The position numbers were made by a program, and so were the translations under genes. Below, in pieces: positions 27,254 through 34,333 of a stretch of 64,000 bases of DNA (position 1 is its first letter; the number at the start of each line of letters is the position of its first letter). The notes under the pieces are model-generated. The model made no database searches. It was not told where the DNA came from and saw nothing but the letters and a program-made list of their open reading frames with translations. The DNA comes from UBA946 sp031550725. Its GTDB lineage: Bacteria > Bacillota > Clostridia > Oscillospirales > Ruminococcaceae. The stretch is taken from positions 1 through 64,000 of the forward strand of contig JAVBOH010000004.1 in assembly GCA_031550725.1 (NCBI GenBank), given 5' to 3'.

Positions 27254-27287
27254 CCTTTCACCGATACTTTGGTGAAAGGCTTTTTTG
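27254..27287 (+). terminator. Rho-independent terminator
   Basis: GCCTTTCACC (27254-27263) pairs with GGTGAAAGGC (27272-27281), followed by six T. Confidence 0.9.
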
Positions 27288-27290
27288 TCA

Positions 27291-28061
27291 TCATTTATTT
27301 TTGAACGCATATGGATGAATATATCTTCCATGTTTTTTTGTCGATTTACCATATTGTATAACTTCTTTCGGACAACGGTTAAGACAACCTAAGCATTGTA
27401 TACATTCACCATTCCATACAGGGTTTTTGTCTGTAACTTTAATTACATTGTTAGGGCATATCTTTTCACACAACCCACATCCGCTGCATTTTCCGTCTAT
27501 ATAAAATTTTTCAGTTTCTCTGTGTTTTAGATAACTCTTGTGTAAAAGCTTACTTGGCAGACTGACAGCTTTTTCAGACGCATTTGGATGTTTATTATTA
27601 CTGCTTTTTTCAATTTCACCGATAATAACATCTATATCAATATCTGATTTTTCAAGCATTGTCTTAGCTTGACTTTCAGTTGGAGCTTTAAACGTAATCA
27701 TATAATTATCAGGCATTTTTACTTTAAACCCTGCATTTACTTTAATTTGTTTTTCATCAAAAAGTTTATATGTATCACCTAAAGCATTTCCTGCACTTCC
27801 ACCATAAGTAGCAATTACATAAATATATTTGTTATCAAAATCTTTAACATCAAGCTTACTAATAAATTCATCAATAATTAATGGCGTACTCCAAAAATAC
27901 ACTGGAAATATAATACCTATTTTCTCATTTTCTCCAAAATCAAAACTATATGTTTGATTTTTCATGACCTCTGCTATTGACATAATTCTGTCGCCTGTTT
28001 TATCCGCTATCCTTTGTGCTGCAGCTAAGCAATTTCCCGTTGATGTAAAATAAAAAATCAT
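27291..28061 (-). CDS. EFR1-family flavodoxin-ferredoxin fusion
   Basis: 256 residues. The N-terminus is flavodoxin-like (FYFTSTGNCLAAAQRIAD, about 3-20; FPVYFWSTPLIIDEF; ATYGGSAGNALGDTYKLF). The C-terminus has two 4Fe-4S motifs, CSGCGLCEKICP (~190-201) and CIQCLGCLNRCP (~220-231). These cytoplasmic electron carriers are typical of anaerobic Firmicutes; the partner is unknown. It lies downstream of an ArsR regulator and shares an operator-like motif with it, so expression probably responds to the same signal. Confidence 0.85.
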   Translation of the reverse strand: MIFYFTSTGNCLAAAQRIADKTGDRIMSIAEVMKNQTYSFDFGENEKIGIIFPVYFWSTPLIIDEFISKLDVKDFDNKYIYVIATYGGSAGNALGDTYKLFDEKQIKVNAGFKVKMPDNYMITFKAPTESQAKTMLEKSDIDIDVIIGEIEKSSNNKHPNASEKAVSLPSKLLHKSYLKHRETEKFYIDGKCSGCGLCEKICPNNVIKVTDKNPVWNGECIQCLGCLNRCPKEVIQYGKSTKKHGRYIHPYAFKNK

Positions 28062-28089
28062 ACCCTTTATCCTTTCACACTTTTATAAC

Positions 28090-28097
28090 TATCGAAT
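28090..28097 (-). promoter_or_regulatory. Half-site of the ArsR operator before the EFR1 gene
   Basis: TATCGAAT (28090-28097) matches one arm of the perfect palindrome found before the ArsR gene. It lies 29 bases upstream of the EFR1 start codon. Confidence 0.4.
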
Positions 28098-28168
28098 TGT
28101 ATGTTATATAAAATGTAGGGTTTAAACCAATATAATTGGATTTATATAGTGTCCCTACAATAGTATAT

Positions 28169-28453
28169 TCAAATATTAAATTCATTATTAAGCTCATCCA
28201 AAATATCTTTATTAATATGCGCCGTCAAAAATTTACCTTGCTTTTCTGTTGTAATAAGCCCTGCATCTGTAAGCTCTTTCAAATGATGTGAAATAGTTGG
28301 TGCACCAATGCGAAGTTTATCCATAAGCTGACATATAAAACAGCCATCATCCTTATATCTTTGCTTTTCATGCTGCAAGATACTCATGAATATTTCAAGA
28401 CGGTTTTCATTCGATAATGCCTTATGAACTCTTGCCATTTGTTTTACTGTCAT
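28169..28453 (-). CDS. ArsR-family transcriptional repressor
   Basis: About 94 residues. The winged helix reads FICQLMDKLRIGAPTISHHLKEL, then AGLITTEKQGKFLTAHIN. A Cys pair (DGCFICQ) precedes the recognition helix, a position that can sense metal or redox state. The ATG at 28451-28453 is preferred, though AAGGAGG is 13 bases away; an upstream in-frame ATG at the ribosome site is less likely. It sits before the EFR1 gene and has a palindromic operator in its own promoter. Confidence 0.82.
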   Translation of the reverse strand: MTVKQMARVHKALSNENRLEIFMSILQHEKQRYKDDGCFICQLMDKLRIGAPTISHHLKELTDAGLITTEKQGKFLTAHINKDILDELNNEFNI

Positions 28454-28478
28454 GATTTTTTCACACCCTCCTTTCATC

Positions 28479-28498
28479 ATTTCGATACTTATCGAAAT
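28479..28498. promoter_or_regulatory. ArsR operator palindrome
   Basis: Perfect inverted repeat ATTTCGATA (28479-28487) and TATCGAAAT (28490-28498) with a two-base centre, directly upstream of the ArsR gene. Autoregulation is the natural reading. Confidence 0.75.
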
Positions 28499-28556
28499 AT
28501 AGTATAACACATTCTTTTTTTGCTGTCAAGCATATATCTATATTTTCACATAAAAC

Positions 28557-28588
28557 AAAACGTGCAGCCAACTATAACTGCACGTTTT
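28557..28588. terminator. Terminator of the GNAT-tyrS operon
   Basis: AAAACGTGCAG (28557-28567) pairs with CTGCACGTTTT (28578-28588). Eleven base pairs, with T-rich ends on both strands. Confidence 0.85.
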
Positions 28589-28599
28589 GTATTCATTCA

Positions 28600-29817
28600 T
28601 TACTTTACAATAACCTTATGGAAAATCTTCTTACCCTTTTTAACGATAACAAAATCACTGATTGCAATTTGCGCATTTGCATCGGATACCTTAACATCAT
28701 CAACAGAAATACCGCCCTGTGCAGCAAGACGTCTTGCTTCACTCTTTGATGGTGCAAGTCCTGTTTTAACAAGCAAATCAAGGATATTAATGCTGCCGTC
28801 AGTCATATCATCAGCAGTAAGCTCTGTGGATGGCATATTTTCGCTGTTGCCTGCTCCGCTGAACACGGAAATAGCAGCATCCTTAGCCTTTACTGCCTCA
28901 TCCTCGCCATGTATCATCTTAGTAAGCTCAAATGCAAGTACTTCCTTAGCCTTATTAAGCTCAGCACCCTGCATTGTACGCTCCATTTCCTCAATTTCCT
29001 CAATTGGTACAAATGTCAAAAGCTTTAAGCACTTGATAACATCAGCATCATCAACATTTCTCCAGTACTGGTAGAAATCATATACAGATGTCTTATTGGC
29101 ATCAAGCCACACTGCACCCTTTTCTGTTTTACCCATCTTCTTGCCCTCTGAGTTAAGCAAGAGAGTAATTGTCATAGCATATGCATCCTTGCCAAGCTTT
29201 CTTCTGATAAGCTCAGTACCGCCAAGCATATTGCTCCACTGGTCATCGCCGCCGAACTGCATATTACAGCCATACTTCTGGTATAGCATATAGAAATCGT
29301 AGCTTTGCATTATCATGTAGTTGAACTCAAGGAATGAAAGTCCTTTTTCCATTCTCTGCTTATAGCATTCAGCAGAAAGCATTCTGTTAACGCTGAAATG
29401 CGGTCCAACATCACGCAGCATATCAATATAGTTAAGCGAGAGAAGCCAATCAGCATTATTTACAACCAACGCCTTATCGTTAGAAAAATCAATAAACTTA
29501 CCAATCTGCTCTTTAAAACAATCACAGTTATGTTGAATTGTTTCCATTGTCATCATCTTACGCATATCGGATTTTCCTGATGGGTCACCAATTGCACCAG
29601 TTGCACCGCCAATCAGTACGATAGGCTTGTTTCCTGCAAGCTGCATTCTTTTCATCAAACATAAAGCCATGAAATGTCCAACGTGAAGGCTGTCTGCTGT
29701 TGGGTCAAAACCAATATAAAACGTAGCTTTACCCTCGTTAATAAGCTCCTTAATCTCCTGCTCATCTGTTACCTGTGCTAAAAGACCACGTCTTTGTAAT
29801 TCTTCATATAAAGTCAT
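28600..29817 (-). CDS. tyrS: Tyrosyl-tRNA synthetase
   Basis: 405 residues, class Ic synthetase charging tRNA-Tyr. The signature HVGH is at about residue 46-49 (DSLHVGHFMALCLM), and the KMSKS loop is KMGKTEKG near 230. The C-terminal S4-like RNA-binding domain includes LAPSKSEARRLAAQGGISVDD. Full length. It lies 12 bases after a GNAT gene in one operon led by a tyrosine T-box, so both genes respond to uncharged tRNA-Tyr. Confidence 0.96.
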   Translation of the reverse strand: MTLYEELQRRGLLAQVTDEQEIKELINEGKATFYIGFDPTADSLHVGHFMALCLMKRMQLAGNKPIVLIGGATGAIGDPSGKSDMRKMMTMETIQHNCDCFKEQIGKFIDFSNDKALVVNNADWLLSLNYIDMLRDVGPHFSVNRMLSAECYKQRMEKGLSFLEFNYMIMQSYDFYMLYQKYGCNMQFGGDDQWSNMLGGTELIRRKLGKDAYAMTITLLLNSEGKKMGKTEKGAVWLDANKTSVYDFYQYWRNVDDADVIKCLKLLTFVPIEEIEEMERTMQGAELNKAKEVLAFELTKMIHGEDEAVKAKDAAISVFSGAGNSENMPSTELTADDMTDGSINILDLLVKTGLAPSKSEARRLAAQGGISVDDVKVSDANAQIAISDFVIVKKGKKIFHKVIVK

Positions 29818-29829
29818 TTCTTATACTCC

Positions 29830-30207
29830 TTATAAATTAATTTTTAATATATCCGAACTAAACCCGAATGAACTGCAAATCTTTTCAGCAGCAATTTCAT
29901 TAACCCATATACCTATCATGAAAGTTTCACATCCCATATCCGACGCAAATTCTCTAACAAAAGATATCATTTCGCTGCCAATATGATTATTTCTTGCTTC
30001 CTTAGCGACATATAACTGTTCTATACAACATATTTTTTCCTGTCCATGTGAAAATATCTGCGATATAATATACCCTTTGATTTCATTATCACTATCATAA
30101 ACAAAAACGCTTGAACTATCATCATTGATAGTATTCATCATTTCCACCTGTGTAGAAAAATCATCAGAAAGTTCATTAATATCACTGACATTTGCTTTTC
30201 TTATCAT
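29830..30207 (-). CDS. GNAT-family N-acetyltransferase
   Basis: About 125 residues. The acetyl-CoA loop is seen in IEQLYVAKEARNNHIGSEMI, then GCETFMIGIWVNEIAAEKICSSFGF. The ATG at 30205-30207 is chosen for GAGG upstream. It lies between the T-box leader and tyrS. Substrate unknown; placement under tyrosine control is notable. It may be a ribosomal or tRNA-related acetylase, but nothing in the sequence decides this. Confidence 0.8.
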   Translation of the reverse strand: MIRKANVSDINELSDDFSTQVEMMNTINDDSSSVFVYDSDNEIKGYIISQIFSHGQEKICCIEQLYVAKEARNNHIGSEMISFVREFASDMGCETFMIGIWVNEIAAEKICSSFGFSSDILKINL

Positions 30208-30320
30208 TATTCTTAACCTCATCTCAATTTTAAATTAAAACTGAAACTTAGCATAGCCGATGAAATTAATACTGCTTAATTTCACGAATATCACTCCCCT
30301 TATTTTCCATCAGAGGAATA

Positions 30321-30600
30321 AAAAATCCCCTGATAAGCATTAACTTATCAGAGGACGAATAATCAATTATCCGTGGTACCACCTCAGTTTATCATCGTCG
30401 TATAACAAATTTATACAAGAATGACCTTGTCCGCTATAACGTGCGTTACCCGTATACCCCTACACAAAAATTAACTGCGGTTAACCGCTTTCTTCGGAAT
30501 ATCAGCTCCAAGATGTATTCAAGCTTATTGTAATTGTCTTTTCACACCAAACCAAAGATTCTCTGAAATCACAAAATAAACCCTACTTCTTCTTTTCATA
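30321..30600 (-). promoter_or_regulatory. Tyrosine T-box leader with terminator
   Basis: The minus-strand leader has the T-box core GAGGTGGTACCACGG (complement of about 30371-30385). Its terminator is CCTCTGATAAG with CTTATCAGGGG (30327-30354), followed by T residues. In the upstream specifier stem, TAC (complement of 30514-30516, within GAATACATC) fits a tyrosine codon, agreeing with tyrS downstream. Uncharged tRNA-Tyr would stabilise the antiterminator. Confidence 0.92.
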
Positions 30601-30611
30601 GCTTTTATGAC

Positions 30612-30640
30612 ATTATATCATACATAAATCCACTTGTCAA
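30612..30640 (-). promoter_or_regulatory. Promoter of the T-box / GNAT / tyrS operon
   Basis: On the minus strand, -35 TTGACA (30635-30640), 17-base spacer, -10 TATAAT (30612-30617). Near-consensus. Confidence 0.85.
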
Positions 30641-30718
30641 ATACCCATTCTTACAAAATAATAACATTTACATAAAAATATTTTATGCATTATGCCATCA
30701 AATATCTGTACACTAAAA

Positions 30719-30747
30719 AACTTCCGCCGATAATTCAAGCGGAAGTT
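30719..30747 (-). terminator. Terminator of the HPt gene
   Basis: AACTTCCGC (30719-30727) pairs with GCGGAAGTT (30739-30747), followed on the minus strand by TTTTTT. Confidence 0.85.
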
Positions 30748-30755
30748 AAGTAATT

Positions 30756-31130
30756 TTATGCATTCACAATCTTCAAAATCTCGTCGCACATGATGTAATA
30801 ATCCTTATCAAGCTGTTCAAGCATTGGCTTATAATCAACATCTGCATTGTCACGCAACAAATCAAGAATTTTGTTGCACTGACCCGAAATTTTGTTCATT
30901 CCAAGATTTCCTGAAACACCCTTTAATTTATGGGTAGTATGGATTTTATCATCCATTGTTCCTGTTTCAAATGACTCCCATATAAGCTTCATTCTGTCCT
31001 CATTAGGAAATCTTGTAATGAATTTTATATATATTTCATCATTATCGACAAAGCGTGATAAGGTTTCTTCAACCTCAACACCCATTTCTTTCATTCTATT
31101 TAAAAGCCTGCTTTCCGTAATCGCCGCCAT
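30756..31130 (-). CDS. Stand-alone HPt phosphotransfer protein
   Basis: 124 residues, one Hpt four-helix bundle. The phospho-accepting histidine is in TTHKLKGVSGNLGM (about residue 66). AAGGAG precedes the ATG. HPt proteins relay phosphate between receiver domains; the hybrid kinase at 34334 and the HD-GYP receiver at 33088 are the obvious nearby partners, though this gene is on the other strand. Monocistronic. Confidence 0.85.
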   Translation of the reverse strand: MAAITESRLLNRMKEMGVEVEETLSRFVDNDEIYIKFITRFPNEDRMKLIWESFETGTMDDKIHTTHKLKGVSGNLGMNKISGQCNKILDLLRDNADVDYKPMLEQLDKDYYIMCDEILKIVNA

Positions 31131-31337
31131 AATGTAATTCTCCTTAAATTTAAACGTTTAAACTTATCAACAAATCCTTAATATATTATAACTAAAATAA
31201 ATCCATTTGTCAAGCACATCCGAAATTTCCTTATAATTACAATTATAATTATTTTATAATATATGGCAAAATACACAAATAAACAAACATTATATTGTGT
31301 TAATTTAATGAATATGCAAAAGAATTTGATATCGTTA

Positions 31338-31366
31338 TTGTAATCATTGGCTTAATATAGTATAAT
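31338..31366 (+). promoter_or_regulatory. Promoter of fapA-like gene
   Basis: -35 TTGTAA (31338-31343), 17-base spacer, -10 TATAAT (31361-31366). Transcription would begin near 31373 and leave a leader of about 175 bases. Confidence 0.6.
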
Positions 31367-31372
31367 AAATAT

Positions 31373-31547
31373 GGGTATTAATATATATTTTTGTCAGTCG
31401 GATAATTCATTATCTGTTTAGACTTTATAAACTGAAATAGCCTCCGAATACTGACATTCTGATAGTCTATTTCACTTTATTCTTATCTTGCATACTGCAC
31501 GTGTGGGATAGTTATTTATACTATGTGCCGAGAACGGAGCGTTTATT
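31373..31547 (+). promoter_or_regulatory. Structured 5' leader of the fapA-like gene, unknown class
   Basis: TGTCAGT-CGGA (31392-31402) pairs with TCCG (31443-31446) and ACTGACA (31450-31456). It encloses two hairpins, GATAA/TTATC (31401-31414) and GTTTA/TAAAC (31416-31432), giving a three-way junction. TGAAATAG (31433-31440) can instead pair with CTATTTCA (31467-31474). Downstream, ATAGT/ACTAT lies inside GCAC/GTGC near 31497-31530. It does not match any riboswitch consensus I recognise. Could be regulatory or merely stable. Confidence 0.4.
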
Positions 31548-32960
31548 ATGGCTGAAAATAACAATGTAGAAAATTTCGGTAATATTCCTGTCGATTCAAC
31601 AATTGAAATTACTGTTGCTGCAAACCAAACAGAAGCATATATTAACATTTCTGAACCTGCTTTTGGTGGAAAAGCGCCTTCTTATGAGGATGTTTTAAAA
31701 CAAATTGAATTCAACAGAGTTGTTCATGGTATAGAACAAAATGTTTTACACTCCATTTTAGACGAACAGCGTTTCGGTTATAAAGTGCGTTTTGCTTATT
31801 TTACACCTGCTGTAAACGGCGCTGACGGTGAGATTACTTATCATTACTCAAAAGATAATGATTTAGCTCCTGTTGAAGACGACCGTGGGTTTGTTGATTA
31901 TAAAGATTTAGGTTTGGTCCGCAATGTTACTGTTGGCACAGTTATTGCTGATATTACTCTCCCGACCGATGGTGTTGACGGTACTGATGTTCGTGGAAAC
32001 ACTTTACGTTCTATTCCTGGTAAAAAAGCTAAGTATGCTGTTGGTATCAACACCACTCTTACTGATGATGGCACTCAAATTATTGCAAGCATTGATGGCA
32101 ACCTTAACTTCAAGGGCGGTGCTTTTGTTGTTGATAACGTTGTTAACATCAACGGAAATGTTGATGCCTCAACTGGTAATATTGATTTTACTGGCGATGT
32201 TATTGTCAAGGGTGAGGTTACCGAAGGGTTTAAAGTTAATTCCAATGCTAATATTGTAGTTAATGGTAATGTTAACGGCGCAACAATTGTTGCTGACGGT
32301 GATATTGTCATTAAAAAGGGATGTATCAACTCAACTATTAAAGCAGGCGGAAGTGTTACAATCAACTTCTGTGAATACTCTAAAATCAAATGTGAGGGTG
32401 ACTTGGTATCAACCAACTTCATGATTTGTGATGTATACTGCGGCGGTTCACTTTCGACAAAGGGTTCAAAGGGCGGTTTGCATGGTGGTAAATATACTTG
32501 CCTGCATAGTGTTGAAGCATATGATATTGGTACTAAAAACTATATAAAAACAGAGCTTACTGTTGGTGATAACGCAATTCTGAAAGCAGAAAAAGATACT
32601 CTGCTTGTTAAGATTGCCGACCTCGAGCATAAGGTTAATGATATTAATCTTATCATCAACTTTTTAAAAGAAAAGCAAAAGGAACTCAAGCGTCTGCCTG
32701 AAGATAAGGAGCAGCTGCTTGGAGCAAGTGTACGGCAAAAGGTTGTTTTGGGCGTTGATATTTCGAAATGCACAAAACGAATTGCCGAGATTGATGATGC
32801 TCTTACAAAACGTCAGTTTTTATCTATATCTGCAAAGGGTATTATGTATCCGGGTGTTAAGGTTACTATTAATGATGAATCATTTAAAATTGAATACGAA
32901 TATGCCAGAAGTAAAGTTTATCTTGATAACGATGGTCTGATTTGCGTTGGTCCGCTATAA
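31548..32960 (+). CDS. FapA family protein (DUF342)
   Basis: 470 residues. The DUF342/FapA core is a long right-handed beta-helix-like segment (IDGNLNFKGGAFVVDNVVNI; GDVIVKGEVTEGF; NVNGATIVADGDIVIKKGCI). A coiled coil (VKIADLEHKVNDINLIINFLKE, about 345-365) and a C-terminal beta domain (MYPGVKVTINDE) follow. No signal peptide. FapA-like proteins occur near motility and signalling genes in Firmicutes and may be polymer-forming scaffolds; exact role unknown. GGAG precedes the ATG by eight bases. Confidence 0.82.
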   Translation: MAENNNVENFGNIPVDSTIEITVAANQTEAYINISEPAFGGKAPSYEDVLKQIEFNRVVHGIEQNVLHSILDEQRFGYKVRFAYFTPAVNGADGEITYHYSKDNDLAPVEDDRGFVDYKDLGLVRNVTVGTVIADITLPTDGVDGTDVRGNTLRSIPGKKAKYAVGINTTLTDDGTQIIASIDGNLNFKGGAFVVDNVVNINGNVDASTGNIDFTGDVIVKGEVTEGFKVNSNANIVVNGNVNGATIVADGDIVIKKGCINSTIKAGGSVTINFCEYSKIKCEGDLVSTNFMICDVYCGGSLSTKGSKGGLHGGKYTCLHSVEAYDIGTKNYIKTELTVGDNAILKAEKDTLLVKIADLEHKVNDINLIINFLKEKQKELKRLPEDKEQLLGASVRQKVVLGVDISKCTKRIAEIDDALTKRQFLSISAKGIMYPGVKVTINDESFKIEYEYARSKVYLDNDGLICVGPL

Positions 32961-33021
32961 ATTGCTATGTTCTATGTACTACAAAAGCTTCTATCCTTTG
33001 GTATAATAGTGTATCCTCTGG

Positions 33022-33051
33022 CAATGCCGACTTATGTTTACACGGTATTGC
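33022..33051 (+). other. Leader hairpin before the HD-GYP gene
   Basis: GCAATGCCG (33021-33029) pairs with CGGTATTGC (33043-33051), with one G-U pair. No T-run follows, so it is not a terminator. It lies between a possible -10 (TATAAT near 33002) and the ribosome site AGGAG at 33071. Confidence 0.4.
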
Positions 33052-33087
33052 ATTAATATTCTAAATATTAAGGAGATATTAGAAATA

Positions 33088-34245
33088 ATGAGCAATGACA
33101 AAAAGCATATACTTGTAGTCGATGATGTGCCATCCAATTTAAAATTTATAGAACAGCTTTTGGAGGACAATTACAGGCTCACCTTTGCACTTTCTGGTGC
33201 ACAGGCTTTAAAATTTATAGGAAAGGTTGCACCTGACCTTATTTTGCTTGATTTAAACATGCCGGATATGGATGGATGCGAAACCTTTGAATATATAAAG
33301 TCTACCCCTGCATTTTCAAGCATTCCCGTTATTTTTCTAACCTCTGCTGCTGATGAATCAATGGAAATCAAGTGTCTTCAGATGGGTGCTGTTGATTTTA
33401 TCCGAAAGCCATTCGTTACAGAAATAATGATGAGCCGTATTGAAACGCAACTTGAACTTAGCTCATACCGAAATCATCTTGAACAGCGTGTTGCTGAAAA
33501 AACATTTCTTATTGAGCGTTTACAGGATGTTATGGTTACTTGTTTCGCCGAAATGGTCGAATCTCGTGACGGCACAACAGGCGGTCATATTAAAAATACA
33601 ACAAGATATTTCAAGATTTTTGTTGATGCTATTTCCGAAAAGCTTATGTATAAGGATGTTTTCACTGAGGAATACAAGAGAAACGTTGTTCGTGCTGCTC
33701 CGCTGCATGATATCGGAAAGATTGGCATTAACGACTGTGTACTTCGCAAGGAGGCAGCACTTGATAAGGAAGAATTTGAGCATATGAAATCACATTCTAC
33801 TATCGGCGGCACTACCTTTGAAAATATTTTTAACTCGATTGAATGCAGTCACCATCCCGTAAGAGGTGCAGAAGCTTTTCAAAAAATTTATGAAACCATT
33901 GAAGTTGAACAGCTTGAGGATACTGAATTTTTACATATTGCAAAGGATATGGCGCTGTGCCATCATGAACGCTGGAATGGTACGGGTTATCCGAATGGTA
34001 TTTCTGGTGAACAAATTCCACTTTGTGCAAGAATTCTTTCCATTGTGGATGTTTATGATGCCCTTACTTCTGTTCGTCCTTATAAAACCGAGTTCAGCCA
34101 TGATGAAGCTATGAATATTATTATTGCTGACAGAGGTGTTTTCTTTGACCCTATGCTTACAGATATTTTCATTGAAATTAACGAGGATATCAGGAAATGC
34201 CTGCTCCAGAAAAAACAATTTGAACACGCTCCTGTACTAATTTAA
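33088..34245 (+). CDS. Response regulator with HD-GYP output (probable c-di-GMP phosphodiesterase)
   Basis: 385 residues from the ATG after AGGAG. The receiver domain covers about 1-120: ILVVDDVPSN (acidic pair), LILLDLNMPDMDG (phospho-aspartate) and DFIRKPF (lysine). A short coiled coil follows, then the HD-GYP domain (about 155-350), with HDIGKIG, KSHSTIGG, and HHERWNGTGYPNGISG. All key residues are present. HD-GYP domains hydrolyse c-di-GMP. The hybrid kinase immediately downstream is the likely phosphodonor. Confidence 0.92.
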   Translation: MSNDKKHILVVDDVPSNLKFIEQLLEDNYRLTFALSGAQALKFIGKVAPDLILLDLNMPDMDGCETFEYIKSTPAFSSIPVIFLTSAADESMEIKCLQMGAVDFIRKPFVTEIMMSRIETQLELSSYRNHLEQRVAEKTFLIERLQDVMVTCFAEMVESRDGTTGGHIKNTTRYFKIFVDAISEKLMYKDVFTEEYKRNVVRAAPLHDIGKIGINDCVLRKEAALDKEEFEHMKSHSTIGGTTFENIFNSIECSHHPVRGAEAFQKIYETIEVEQLEDTEFLHIAKDMALCHHERWNGTGYPNGISGEQIPLCARILSIVDVYDALTSVRPYKTEFSHDEAMNIIIADRGVFFDPMLTDIFIEINEDIRKCLLQKKQFEHAPVLI

Positions 34246-34268
34246 TGTACAATTTATTTATGCACTAC

Positions 34269-34302
34269 AAATGCGTACTGAACTCTCATGTTTGGTACGC
34301 AT
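34269..34302 (+). other. Hairpin between HD-GYP and hybrid kinase genes
   Basis: AATGCGTAC (34269-34277) pairs with GTACGCATT (34294-34302). No T-run, so it may stabilise or separate the two mRNAs rather than terminate. Confidence 0.4.
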
Positions 34303-34333
34303 TAAATATACAACGAGAGGATGATCATTTTAG

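Noticed and set aside
28520..29074. 184-codon plus-strand frame antisense to tyrS
   Set aside because: The tyrS motifs are unmistakable on the other strand; this frame is Ser/Ala-rich shadow.
31373..31547. Known c-di-GMP (GEMM) or purine riboswitch before the FapA gene
   Set aside because: The conserved core sequences of these classes are missing, although a three-way junction can be drawn.
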